Shown in pieces: positions 46,565-54,429 of a stretch of DNA of 64,000 nucleotides. The first letter of the stretch is position 1; every line of letters starts with the position of its first letter. Under the pieces are notes generated by a model. It made no database searches. It was not told the origin of the DNA and was given only the letters and a program-made list of their open reading frames with translations. Made by a program: the position numbers and the translations under genes. The DNA comes from Pseudomonas bharatica CSV86. Lineage in GTDB: Bacteria > Pseudomonadota > Gammaproteobacteria > Pseudomonadales > Pseudomonadaceae. The stretch covers positions 186,001 to 250,000 of the forward strand of contig NZ_AMWJ02000002.1 of assembly GCF_000319305.2 (NCBI RefSeq), read 5' to 3'.

Positions 46565-47018
46565 CACCTTCGTCTGGCTCCAGCTTGTACTCAGCAACTG
46601 CGTGCTGCTGGTCCGCCTGGGAGCCCAGGGGCTTGTCGGGTTCGATCTTGCGGTTGACGTACATGTCGCCGCATTCCTTGGCGGCCTGCTCCAGCAGTTG
46701 GGCAGTCAGCGCCATATTCCTCATGCTCTCGGCCTTCTCAGCCATCCGACCCAAGGCACGCAATCTAAATGCACGATTGGCGATTGGGATCTCCGCCGTC
46801 TCCTCCCGGAAGCGCTTGCGAGTGTCCTCGAACAAGGTCCGCCACTTAGCTGCCAGGTTGGCTCCGGCGCGCTTGGTCGGGTCGTGTTGCTCCACCTGCT
46901 GGCGGGTCACATCGATGTCAAACTCTTGCTTTACAGCTTGTGAGACCTGGGTGGGCGTGTCGAAGCACGCTAAAGCCTGAACGATGAAGGCTTTCACATC
47001 GCTTTTCAGGGCTGCCAT
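46542..47018 (-). CDS. Terminase small subunit (DUF2280)
   Basis: This 158 aa protein starts MAALKSDVKAFIVQALACFD and has an HTH-like region (TPTQVSQAVKQEFDIDVTRQ). It matches the DUF2280 small terminase family, which recognises the packaging site. The large subunit gene overlaps its end. Confidence 0.9.
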   Translation of the reverse strand: MAALKSDVKAFIVQALACFDTPTQVSQAVKQEFDIDVTRQQVEQHDPTKRAGANLAAKWRTLFEDTRKRFREETAEIPIANRAFRLRALGRMAEKAESMRNMALTAQLLEQAAKECGDMYVNRKIEPDKPLGSQADQQHAVAEYKLEPDEGVPTTPYL

Positions 47019-47049
47019 AGATTGGGTTCCGTCTCATGCCTGTCTCACA

Positions 47050-47658
47050 TCAGGCCGACTTGAGCAGACAGGTTCCGCAGGCCCTCGAAATGTTGATCTT
47101 GGCCACCTCGGGCGGCCGGCTTGCAGCGTCGATCAGCTGCTGTACGTCATGGCTGGCACCGTAGCGCCTCACCACGCCAACGAATTCCTCGACGTCGTGG
47201 CCACGCAGGTAGAGCTTGGGCAGCCCGTCGCGGGTGAACTTGGGTGCGCCGAACTCATCAGTCGCTTGAGCGATGTGATAGAGCTCGTGTTCGACGAGGG
47301 CGCAGAACTCAGCGTCGGTGCACTGTGCGCAGTAGTCGGCGGCCAGGGTGATTAGGTAGTCGGGCTCCTCACCGAACCATTGCCGCATCTGCTGCTCTTG
47401 CCGGGCCTTCTGCCAGCCACCGGCGCGGAACATGAGCTGCTCGGCCTGCCCAAGGACAATTCTCCCCTGCTTCGCGAACCCGTTGGACGCCCACAGCACG
47501 CCGATGTTGGCGTCAATCAGGTGGGCATGCTCCGGGTTATGGATGCTGCCTGTGTCCGCAAGGATCTCGGCTTCCGCCCACTCCCAAACCTCAGGCGCCG
47601 GGCGTAGAGTCAGCCACAGCGATTCCAGCAAATCGGCCGGCGGCATCGGTCTACTCAT
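47050..47658 (-). CDS. Putative phage metallopeptidase
   Basis: This 202 aa protein carries a zincin motif ALVEHELYHIAQ (HELYH) with a downstream GHDVEEFVGVVRRYG that can supply another ligand. It matches a family of putative phage metallopeptidases found near terminase genes. Its role is not established. Confidence 0.8.
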   Translation of the reverse strand: MSRPMPPADLLESLWLTLRPAPEVWEWAEAEILADTGSIHNPEHAHLIDANIGVLWASNGFAKQGRIVLGQAEQLMFRAGGWQKARQEQQMRQWFGEEPDYLITLAADYCAQCTDAEFCALVEHELYHIAQATDEFGAPKFTRDGLPKLYLRGHDVEEFVGVVRRYGASHDVQQLIDAASRPPEVAKINISRACGTCLLKSA

Positions 47659-47732
47659 AAGTCACGCTCAGCTTGATAACGGGGCAGGTTGACGCTATTG
47701 ATGGCAATCCACTCATGAGCAAGGAGCCCAAG

Positions 47733-47930
47733 ATGAACGAGCGCTACGCCGCAAAGAAAGTAATTACCGCAAGTGTGCAGGGGAACAGTGGCGGCCAAAA
47801 CACCGGCACCAGCTCCACCTTTCATTGGGAGGTACAGGAAAGGTCTACAGGGCACAAAGTCGAAGGCCCCTTCGTGGGCCAGGCAGAAGCAGAGAATGCT
47901 TGCCTAAGGTTGAACTATCCTCGCCCTTGA
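47733..47930 (+). CDS. Small hypothetical protein on the opposite strand
   Basis: This 65 aa protein starts MNERYAAKKVITASVQGNSG, with AAGGAG six bases before the ATG. It has a beta-rich composition and is not recognised. It lies against the late operon, as do moron genes. Confidence 0.55.
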   Translation: MNERYAAKKVITASVQGNSGGQNTGTSSTFHWEVQERSTGHKVEGPFVGQAEAENACLRLNYPRP

Positions 47931-47981
47931 TCCTGAAGTGCCGCACACCTGCGGCACACCTACCTTGCCCCAGGAGAGCAT

Positions 47982-48368
47982 ATGGATTTTGACCGAGACG
48001 AGGCTGTAGCAATCAAAGCTGAACTGCAGCGATGGCATGACGAAGCTCGAAGTCTTATCAACGACGCTTCCGACAAGTCAAGGCTGTCCGGAACTAGCAT
48101 CGACTCTCTCAAGTCAAGGTTTGTAACACTGAAAGCCGAGATTAAGGAGGCTGCAAAACACGAGACGCTTTCCCGGCGCAAGGCTGAGAAAACAGATCTC
48201 GAACGATGCTACTTTGGTCCCGCAGTCAGAAGCACCTCGGCGAACTTCCGCATGCGGACAGATACAAGTCCACACAGTGAGCTTTGGTCGAGAGGGCTTT
48301 TCGAAGTGGAGATGGAGCTTTTGTACAAGCTGCACAGTATCGAGAAACTGCTTAGCGACCACTCTTAG
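47982..48368 (+). CDS. Hypothetical helical protein on the opposite strand
   Basis: This 128 aa charged, helical protein starts MDFDRDEAVAIKAELQRWHD after CAGGAGA. Its base composition is less GC-rich than its neighbours, which suggests transfer. With the 65 aa gene it forms a short plus-strand unit between the membrane and metallopeptidase genes. No family is recognised. Confidence 0.6.
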   Translation: MDFDRDEAVAIKAELQRWHDEARSLINDASDKSRLSGTSIDSLKSRFVTLKAEIKEAAKHETLSRRKAEKTDLERCYFGPAVRSTSANFRMRTDTSPHSELWSRGLFEVEMELLYKLHSIEKLLSDHS

Positions 48369-48409
48369 GTGCGCGCCACAAAACGGAGCAACTCTGTTTT
48401 GTGGCGCGG

Positions 48410-48727
48410 CTACGGACTTACCCGATTGAGGGCCTCATCAGCCTTGTCGGCGGCCTGGGTGGCGGTGGTCGCGGCTTTCGACGCCTTGGTTGCTGCGCTC
48501 TCGGCCTTCCGGGTCAACTCATCCAGGCGCTGGTCGCGCTCTGTTATAGCTGCATCGTAGGCAGCACGGATCTCGGCTACCTGGTGGGCCTGGGTACTGG
48601 CCATGGCCCAGTAGGCCGACTGCCAGCCGAGAACTGCACCACCTGCGATCAGCAACGCAGCAATCACCCACACCTCAGCCCGGCGCCACCAGCGGCGAGC
48701 AATGAATTCAATTGCGCACTTGTCCAT
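48410..48727 (-). CDS. Small membrane protein with coiled coil
   Basis: This 105 aa protein has one membrane segment (VWVIAALLIAGGAVLGWQSA) and then a coiled coil rich in Ala, Lys and Thr (KAATTATQAADKADEAL). Its start shares one base with the stop of the holin-like gene. The single-pass plus coiled-coil build resembles an i-spanin-like protein, but the Rz/Rz1 pair lies elsewhere. Confidence 0.6.
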   Translation of the reverse strand: MDKCAIEFIARRWWRRAEVWVIAALLIAGGAVLGWQSAYWAMASTQAHQVAEIRAAYDAAITERDQRLDELTRKAESAATKASKAATTATQAADKADEALNRVSP

Positions 48728-49098
48728 CAGGCTGTGCCTCCAAGCTGGGAGCGAAGCCGGGAGATTTCGGCGCTCTGGGTGGTCACCTTCTCGGTGAGCT
48801 GGCCCACCTGGCTGGTGAGAGCTTCGATCTTCCCCTCCATCCGCCCTACGGCTGCTGCAAGCTCGTTGCGCTCCTTAGCGAACTGGTCGGCGCGAGCCTC
48901 GGCCAACTTGCGGGCCTCGCGCTCGGAGTCGAGCAGTTCATTCAGCCGGCGGACCGTGCCGATGTCGGCATTGTCCATGGCGCGGTCTGTGGCGTCCTTG
49001 GAAAGGAACTTGCGCAGCCACAGAAAGCCGCCCAGCAATACGGTGCCCGTTCCGCCCAGCCAGGTGGCTGTGCCTGGGCCGAGGTCGGTCGGGTCCAT
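48727..49098 (-). CDS. Holin-like small membrane protein
   Basis: This 123 aa protein starts MDPTDLGPGTATWLGGTGTV, with one short membrane segment and a long coiled coil. Its position near terminase, and paired with another membrane protein, is where holins occur in Pseudomonas lambda-like phages. The assignment as a holin is only an inference. Confidence 0.5.
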   Translation of the reverse strand: MDPTDLGPGTATWLGGTGTVLLGGFLWLRKFLSKDATDRAMDNADIGTVRRLNELLDSEREARKLAEARADQFAKERNELAAAVGRMEGKIEALTSQVGQLTEKVTTQSAEISRLRSQLGGTA

Positions 49099-49113
49099 CC
49101 AAGATCTCCAGAA

Positions 49114-49140
49114 ATGAAAAAGCCCGCACAAGGCGGGCAA
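49114..49140 (-). terminator. Intrinsic terminator after the PagL-like gene
   Basis: A GCCCGC/GCGGGC hairpin is followed on the minus strand by five Ts, between the PagL-like gene and the holin-like gene. Confidence 0.7.
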
Positions 49141-49160
49141 GGGGAGCTACGCAGAAAATG

Positions 49161-49670
49161 TTAAATCTGGTGACTGTAGAACAGCGAGTACGACTCGATA
49201 CCGTCGTTGGGCTGCTTAATGCCAGCGTTGGAGTAGTGAATCGCTCGGATGCCAACCTTCTGCGTCTCGCCGATCTTCAAGCCCGCACCGATGCGGTCTT
49301 CGAAGTTGAAGGCCGAACCAAAGTCCTGGTCACCTGCGGACGTACCGGAGAAGACCGCCAGGCCGATGCCAGCCTCAACGAATGGCTTCACGTTACCGCT
49401 GCCGAACTCGTAAACGAAAACTGGCGCAAAGGACAGCGAGTGAGCGCCACCGGAAGCATCTCCTGCTTCCCAATAGGTATACCCAGCATCCCAGTAACCG
49501 GTTAGACGGCCAGTACTGGATTCAAACCAGCTTTTATCCCAGTTAAAGCCAACGCCTGCACGCGCCGTAATGCCGCCTTGACTTGTCGCACCCAGCGCAC
49601 CGGAAAGCTCAGCTGCTCCGGCAGACGCAGCAAAAAGGGACAGTGCTGCAGCAGCTAGAACGGTTTTCAT
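49161..49670 (-). CDS. pagL: Lipid A 3-O-deacylase PagL-like (lysogenic conversion)
   Basis: This 169 aa outer membrane beta-barrel enzyme begins with a signal peptide (MKTVLAAAALSLFAASAGAA). The C-terminal motif HYSNAG followed by NDGIESYSL places His145, Ser147 and Glu159 with the same spacing as the PagL triad of P. aeruginosa (His126, Ser128, Glu140). PagL removes the 3-O-linked acyl chain from lipid A. I chose the ATG at 49670. It is the first gene after the late terminator and has a terminator behind it, the structure of a cargo gene. Confidence 0.88.
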   Translation of the reverse strand: MKTVLAAAALSLFAASAGAAELSGALGATSQGGITARAGVGFNWDKSWFESSTGRLTGYWDAGYTYWEAGDASGGAHSLSFAPVFVYEFGSGNVKPFVEAGIGLAVFSGTSAGDQDFGSAFNFEDRIGAGLKIGETQKVGIRAIHYSNAGIKQPNDGIESYSLFYSHQI

Positions 49671-49803
49671 AATCACGGTCTTCCATGTTTGTTTAGTTAG
49701 CAACCTATCAGAATCATAGCGCCATCAAAACGTTCCGTGCTACACAAAAAAAAATCTGACCTCGCCAGAGGTGGCGTCGGGCCTCTTGAGGCCCTCTTCG
49801 GGC

Positions 49804-49838
49804 AATAAAAAACCCGGCTCATTGGCCGGGTTTCTTTT
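49804..49838. terminator. Terminator tR'-like downstream of the late promoter
   Basis: An AACCCGGC/GCCGGGTT hairpin has a T run on both strands. It lies about 40 bases downstream of the candidate late promoter, as tR' does in lambda, so late transcription would need antitermination. Confidence 0.8.
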
Positions 49839-49878
49839 CGTCACTCCTCAACACGCGCAGGAATGACAGGATGGAGCA

Positions 49879-49908
49879 AATTTACGACATGGCGACATGA
49901 TATTGCAA
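49879..49908 (-). promoter_or_regulatory. Candidate late promoter pR'
   Basis: On the minus strand TTGCAA (49908-49903), an 18-base spacer and TAAATT (49884-49879) form a sigma70-like promoter directly after the Q-like gene. Confidence 0.6.
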
Positions 49909-49926
49909 GCCCTTTTGAGGGCCTTT

Positions 49927-50607
49927 TCACGCGGCCTCGTCGAACAGCACACCAATCGCTTCAAGCATGTGTTGCGCCTCGGTCAGCGCCTCATTCACCA
50001 GCGACTCCAGAGCCCCCTTGATGGCCCGATTCCAGCGCTGGTAAGTACGCTCGGTCAGGCCCTGGGAATCCCAGTTGGTCATGTCGTAGTTTGACTCGGC
50101 CAGAACGATCATCTCGCCAGGCTTCACCTCGGCCACGGCGCGGGCGTTCTTGTTGGCGCGCTCAGCAGCGGCGGCAGCAGCCTTGTTGCGCCAATCCCAC
50201 TGCCCTTCCCGTTCGTTCTCGCGCGGATCAGGCGCTTTGAACTGCGGCACCTTGCGCTGAACCCCCTTAGTTTGCTGCGGGACAGCCCAGACCAGAACGG
50301 CCTGCTGAGTGAAGCGCTTCGGCGCCGGGGTTGGCACGATGGCAACCAGGCGGCCAATGGAATCAATCTTGCGCCCCTTGTGCGTGCTGTACTTCGCCAC
50401 TAGGGCATTCCAGTGTCGCGGGCTGAGCTGCGCGTGCAGCAGCTTGTGCACGATCGAGTCAGCCAGCAGCGCGGCATCCTTTCCCGAGATCTCGCCCTTG
50501 AGCTTGCTGGCCTGCACTCGCGGCTCGACATTGCAGCCGCCGGCGCTGTTGATCGTCTCGGCCGCCAGGGCGCGAACCACCGCTGAAATCACGTTCTGAT
50601 AGCTCAT
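49927..50607 (-). CDS. Q-like late gene regulator (candidate antiterminator)
   Basis: This 226 aa protein starts MSYQNVISAVVRALAAETIN. It has an N-terminal helical region, a basic middle and a C-terminal LTERTYQRWNRAIKGALESL that looks like an HTH. The family is not certain from sequence. The position is that of lambda Q: last gene of the PR operon, just before a promoter-terminator pair and the late genes. Its start overlaps the preceding small gene (ATGA). Confidence 0.6.
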   Translation of the reverse strand: MSYQNVISAVVRALAAETINSAGGCNVEPRVQASKLKGEISGKDAALLADSIVHKLLHAQLSPRHWNALVAKYSTHKGRKIDSIGRLVAIVPTPAPKRFTQQAVLVWAVPQQTKGVQRKVPQFKAPDPRENEREGQWDWRNKAAAAAAERANKNARAVAEVKPGEMIVLAESNYDMTNWDSQGLTERTYQRWNRAIKGALESLVNEALTEAQHMLEAIGVLFDEAA

Positions 50608-50750
50608 TGATTGCCCCCTGTCCGCTTGGCCTTTCTCAAAATGAATTCTTCGTAGTAACGCTTGCGGCGTACCGCGCCGGCCCAGGACAGCGCGCCGGCC
50701 GACACCACTATCAGCGCCGCCAAAATCAGAAATGCCCATGCTGGCGTCAT
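50604..50750 (-). CDS. Small single-pass membrane protein
   Basis: This 48 aa protein (MTPAWAFLILAALIVVSAGA, then a basic tail) has one membrane segment. Both ends overlap its neighbours by four bases (ATGA), which strongly supports translation. Function unknown. Confidence 0.7.
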   Translation of the reverse strand: MTPAWAFLILAALIVVSAGALSWAGAVRRKRYYEEFILRKAKRTGGNQ

Positions 50751-51106
50751 GCTGCTTGCTCCTGTGGCTGGATACGGACGCGCACAGCGCCGCCCTTGGT
50801 CGTTTCCTTGCTCACCCTGATCTGGGTGGCGAACACGTTGTCATCAATGCCCAGGGCATCTGCCAGGCCGTCACGGCCAGCCTTAAACATCGCCAGCAGG
50901 TTGTCGTCGTCGCGCCGGCGGCGATCCGGCGGCACGAACTCGAGCATGAGCAGCGCGTCACCTTCCGGCGCCTTGATTCCGGCCTGCTTGGCAAGCAGGT
51001 GACAGGCTGACCGATAGGACCTGGCCGCCTTGCTCTTCCTGGCCCAGTGCACCCGTGCATTTGGGCTGCATGCGGCCGGTGGCCACGGTAGTGTCAGTTC
51101 CGTCAT
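50747..51106 (-). CDS. rusA: Holliday junction resolvase RusA-like
   Basis: This 119 aa protein has the RusA signature PPDRRRRDDDNLLAMFKAGR followed by DALGIDDN, with the catalytic Asp cluster. It resolves branched DNA during phage replication and recombination. It is placed in the nin-like region, between the DUF1364 and Q-like genes. Confidence 0.92.
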   Translation of the reverse strand: MTELTLPWPPAACSPNARVHWARKSKAARSYRSACHLLAKQAGIKAPEGDALLMLEFVPPDRRRRDDDNLLAMFKAGRDGLADALGIDDNVFATQIRVSKETTKGGAVRVRIQPQEQAA

Positions 51107-51405
51107 GCGGCCCCCTTCACGGTCAAAATGCCGGCCCGGATCAGGGCCTCATGAGTCTCAGCGATCGCCCGTGGCATGTCGGACCAGTCCACTTCGCCCT
51201 TCCCGCGACCATCGAGCACGTCGTGACAGGCGCTGCAGGCGTAGACCGCCACGGTGTCGAAGCCCTTCATGCCCATGCCTTTCTGCCCGCAAGGCAGGTG
51301 GGCCAGCACAGTGGTGTCCGGGTTGAAGTTGCAGATGCCAGGGATACGGACGGTGCAGTCCTGGCCGCGGGCGCTCTCGCGAACCTTCTTGCTGACTACG
51401 CGCAT
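51103..51405 (-). CDS. DUF1364 nuclease-like protein
   Basis: This 100 aa protein has Cys/His pairs in CTVRIPGIC, LAHLPCG and VYACSACHDVLDGR, the pattern of the DUF1364 phage family, related to HNH-type zinc nucleases. It overlaps rusA by four bases. Confidence 0.85.
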   Translation of the reverse strand: MRVVSKKVRESARGQDCTVRIPGICNFNPDTTVLAHLPCGQKGMGMKGFDTVAVYACSACHDVLDGRGKGEVDWSDMPRAIAETHEALIRAGILTVKGAA

Positions 51406-51725
51406 GGCTCGGCCTCCTTGGCTTTCTGCTGCTCGGGCTCGAAGTCACCACGCAGGGGCATCAAGTTCCTTGGATTGGCAACGCCTATGTCATCCACGCG
51501 CACCACATCGCCGTCTACGAGCAAACAGGCGAGTCCAATAATCCCGTCTCCCTCCACCAGCCAGCCGCTTTCGGCTAACGTCACGGCCTTCCGGCCATCA
51601 GGCAGCTGGTAAATATCTCCTTTGCTCAAGTGCTGGACCAGGGTGCATGTCTTGCCAATGTTCTCGACAAATCTGAATGCGCCCACGATCAACGCCAGGT
51701 CGCCCGGCTTGAATTGATGGCTCAT
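51396..51725 (-). CDS. Hypothetical phage protein with an SH3-like beta composition
   Basis: This 109 aa protein starts MSHQFKPGDLALIVGAFRFV and has beta-rich short segments (KTCTLVQHLSKGDIYQLPDG), the style of small SH3-like phage proteins. It overlaps both neighbouring genes. Function unknown. Confidence 0.65.
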   Translation of the reverse strand: MSHQFKPGDLALIVGAFRFVENIGKTCTLVQHLSKGDIYQLPDGRKAVTLAESGWLVEGDGIIGLACLLVDGDVVRVDDIGVANPRNLMPLRGDFEPEQQKAKEAEPCA

Positions 51726-52141
51726 CAGTAACGCCCCTCCCACAGATCCTTCTGGCTCCAGCGCACCTGGTGCTCAGCGCCGAACGCCTGAATCCACTCC
51801 AGCAGGCTCGCGCACTGCTTCACGCTGAGCTGGCTCGTGCGTTCGTACACGACGTCGAAGCCATTACCATCTACCGCTGGTATCAACTGAGGCTGTTCGC
51901 CGCTCTCACGCAGCCAGGCGGCCGTCAGGAGGCGCTTCCAGATCAGTACGTCCCACTTCTTCCCGGCGTGCTCGACCTGGGCGGCGATATCGGACAGGCA
52001 GGCGTGCAGTTTTCGGTTCTGCTCGCCGCTGCGGTCCTGGTCCTTGATGACGATCTTCTTGGGCTTGGTGAAGTCCTGGGCCTGCAGCACGCCGAGCAAG
52101 CGGTTGGCGTCGGCCATGCTGTGCATCACGAAGTCAGCCAC
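51725..52141 (-). CDS. ninB: Recombination protein NinB-like (lambda Orf family)
   Basis: This 138 aa protein starts at the GTG at 52141, preceded by AAGGAGG. The family motif DQDRSGEQNRKLHACLSDIA followed by WKRLLTAAWLRE is clear. NinB/Orf binds single-stranded DNA and supports RecA or Red recombination. It lies in the nin-like region, overlapping the gene upstream. Confidence 0.92.
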   Translation of the reverse strand: MADFVMHSMADANRLLGVLQAQDFTKPKKIVIKDQDRSGEQNRKLHACLSDIAAQVEHAGKKWDVLIWKRLLTAAWLRESGEQPQLIPAVDGNGFDVVYERTSQLSVKQCASLLEWIQAFGAEHQVRWSQKDLWEGRY

Positions 52142-52601
52142 GGCTCGCCTCCTTGGCCATGGCCGCCACGGGGCAAGGCCAAGCCTCCATGTACGCATCG
52201 ACCCGCTCGTTGATTTTGTCCTTGTACCCGTCATGACAGATCACTACAGCTGACAGAGCTTCGGCACATTGGACTCGGCAAATTGCCCAGTTGTACCGCT
52301 CGGCATCCTTGCGCAATTCCGCAATGACCTGGTTCTGCGCCTCGTACCCGGTGCGCAGTCCGGCGAGTTCGGCCTTTAGCTGGTCGCGCTGGCAGATCTG
52401 CGCATCGCGCTCGGCAAGGAAAGCGGTGCGCCAGGTTTCCAGCAGCTTGATCTCCGCGAGCAAGGCCAGGATGGTGGACGGGCTGGCGCACATGGAAAAT
52501 CGTTTCTGTTCGTCCGTCAGCCCAAAGTCAGGCCGCCAGTCCGGAAGATCGGAATGTGCAGCCTCAGCCAGCGCCTTGAGTTGTGCTTTATCGATGGTCA
52601 T
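52134..52601 (-). CDS. Ead/Ea22-like phage protein
   Basis: This 155 aa protein starts MTIDKAQLKALAEAAHSDLP and has a central coiled coil (ETWRTAFLAERDAQICQRDQ). This layout is that of lambda Ea22-like proteins common in early regions. The start has an ATGA overlap with the small gene upstream. No known function. Confidence 0.7.
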   Translation of the reverse strand: MTIDKAQLKALAEAAHSDLPDWRPDFGLTDEQKRFSMCASPSTILALLAEIKLLETWRTAFLAERDAQICQRDQLKAELAGLRTGYEAQNQVIAELRKDAERYNWAICRVQCAEALSAVVICHDGYKDKINERVDAYMEAWPCPVAAMAKEASRG

Positions 52602-52738
52602 ACCATGGCCCACCTTGCGTTGAATTTGTGCATAGCCGCATCAGCGACACTGGTCGCTTGGGTATGATTCATGCCTGCTGCCAGAGCGGCTGCATAACAG
52701 CGGCTCCAGTGCTGGCAGCGAAGTTCGTTCATGGTCAT
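52598..52738 (-). CDS. Small hypothetical phage protein
   Basis: This 46 aa protein (MTMNELRCQHWSRCYAAALA...) has ATGA overlaps at both ends, supporting translation within the PR operon. It is not recognised. Confidence 0.6.
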   Translation of the reverse strand: MTMNELRCQHWSRCYAAALAAGMNHTQATSVADAAMHKFNARWAMV

Positions 52739-53538
52739 GGCGTCACCTTCAGACCCTGGGCCTCGATTGCCTCACGAGCCTTGCGCTTGCGTAGGTAGAT
52801 TTCGACCCGGCGGCGCTGGGCCTCCTTGCGCTTCTGGCGATCCTTGCGGATTTTCGACTCGACAATGATCGACCGAACCTCGGCGAGCTTGGCCTTTGTC
52901 TTCTCGCTGGCGTGCGTCGAGACTTGGCCGGTGATGAGTCCAGCGATTGCCTGGCCGTCGACCGTGACCGGAGCGATCCGCAGGTCTGCCAGGTGCTTGT
53001 TGGCCGATTCCTGGCTGATCAGCTTGGCGCGGACAGCACCCTCGATTGCGGTTACCCGGCGGGCCTGGTCGTACCCCAGGGATACTTCCCACTTCACCGG
53101 CTTAGCCTCGGCCCGGGCGAACGTACAAAGGCGCTCGTAGGCGCTCATGAACGCCATACGAGCCCCAATCTTGTCGCCGACCTGGAGGACGGGATCTGAG
53201 GCAGCCATGGCTTGGCGGATCTCAGGGGTGAGCAGGACGGTGTCAAACTCATCGCTGGCCGAAAGCGCGATTGCCCACGCCTCGTCCTTGCCTGGACGGC
53301 CGTCAGCAGCGTGGATGCGCTGCATGATCGCGCCAGTGGTCAGCTTGCCCGTCAGCTCGACACGACAGGCCTTCAGGGCGGCGGCCACGGTATGCGCAGG
53401 GAACTCAGCAAGGTCATCAGCCATCAGCTCGGCCGCATCAGCGCTGAGCGTGTAGCCAAGCGTTTCCGCAGTAGCGCAGATGGCGAGAGCCAGCTGGGCA
53501 ACCTGCTCCTGGGTCATGCGGTCAGATGAGGAATTCAT
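52735..53538 (-). CDS. Hypothetical replication-region protein
   Basis: This 267 aa protein starts MNSSSDRMTQEQVAQLALAI. It is helical, with a very basic C terminus (RKDRQKRKEAQRRRVEIYLR) that suggests nucleic acid binding. It follows the O-like gene, where P- or DnaC-type helicase loaders are found, but no Walker motif is visible, so a loader ATPase is not supported. Confidence 0.65.
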   Translation of the reverse strand: MNSSSDRMTQEQVAQLALAICATAETLGYTLSADAAELMADDLAEFPAHTVAAALKACRVELTGKLTTGAIMQRIHAADGRPGKDEAWAIALSASDEFDTVLLTPEIRQAMAASDPVLQVGDKIGARMAFMSAYERLCTFARAEAKPVKWEVSLGYDQARRVTAIEGAVRAKLISQESANKHLADLRIAPVTVDGQAIAGLITGQVSTHASEKTKAKLAEVRSIIVESKIRKDRQKRKEAQRRRVEIYLRKRKAREAIEAQGLKVTP

Positions 53539-54429
53539 TTCCCGCTCTCCCCTCACGTTTCAGGATGCGCGTGGCCGCTTCCTGGCCGGCGGTCAGGTTG
53601 GCCTGCTTGCGCTCGATTTGCTGGGCGGTGGTCGCATTCATTTGGCGATTGGTGACCCACTGGGTGTGGTAGGCCTCGGCCTTGGCCAGCAGGTCGCCCA
53701 GGTTGTGGCAGCCGTTGATTAAGCGAGCGTCATTGATCGTCAGGAAGTACGCGGCCACATGGTGGGCGACGTCGACGCCGAGACGGCTGATCAGTTGGCC
53801 AACCTGCCCTCCGGCCTTCGCGTTCCATACCGGCCACGCGTGGTAGCGCTTGCGGTAGGCCATGGCGTAGTTGGCCCAGGCCTTGAAGGTTTTGCAGGAC
53901 TGGTCTTTCGGCCCTGGCATATCGGCCGGGATCTCGCAGCGCGGCTGCTGAGCCGTAAACGGAACCACGATACCCTCCGCGACCACGGCTTCAGCCTGGG
54001 GCGCAACTGGTTCAGTGACTGGTTCCTTTACTGATTCAAAAGAGTGACTGGTTCTGGGTGCAGCTCCTGCACTACCCCTAGTGAATCTGCTGCACTATGG
54101 GGTGAACCTGCTGCACTACCCTGGTGAACCTGCTGCACTACCCCTAGTGAATCTGCTGCACCACTCAAGGTGAGGTAGTAGATGTTCGAGGAGTTTCCCT
54201 TTGGCCCACCCTTGCGAATCTCCTTGCGCAACAGGCCGGCAGCGCAAAGGGTGTTGATGTGATTCATGACCGAACGCTTGCTGATCTCGCACTGATCTGC
54301 GATGTGCTGGTACGACGGCCAGCACTCACCCTGGTCGCTCGCGTTGTCGGCCAGCTTGATGAGCACCAGCTTGCGCAGCGGATTGCCGACCTTGGTCTTC
54401 ATGGCCTTGACCATCAGCTCCATGCTCAT
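53522..54429 (-). pseudogene. O-like replication protein, split by a frameshift
   Basis: The start at 54429 (MSMELMVKAMKTKVGNPLRK) leads into a winged HTH (YQHIADQCEISKRSVMNHIN), as in phage replication initiators. The frame ends at 54028, but a conserved C-terminal part (DMPGPKDQSCKTFKAWANYA, LISRLGVDVAHHVAAYFLTI) continues in another frame to 53522. The shift lies near 54038-54042, an extra CTTTT beside an A/T run; without it the two parts join as PEPVTESVKEPVTEPV. A GTG at 53986 could start the second part. Either the gene is inactivated or two proteins are made. Confidence 0.75.
54064..54167. repeat. Iterons within the O-like gene (candidate origin)
   Basis: Four copies of GTGAAYCTGCTGCACTACCC and close variants begin at 54081, 54102, 54124 and 54147 (spacing 21-23 bases), with a partial fifth copy at about 54064. 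Lambda carries its origin as iterons inside gene O, and the position here is equivalent. Confidence 0.75.

Noticed and set aside
54038..54044. Programmed -1 frameshift in the O-like gene
   Set aside because: The bases do not form an X-XXY-YYZ heptamer in the right frame. A small insertion explains the change better.
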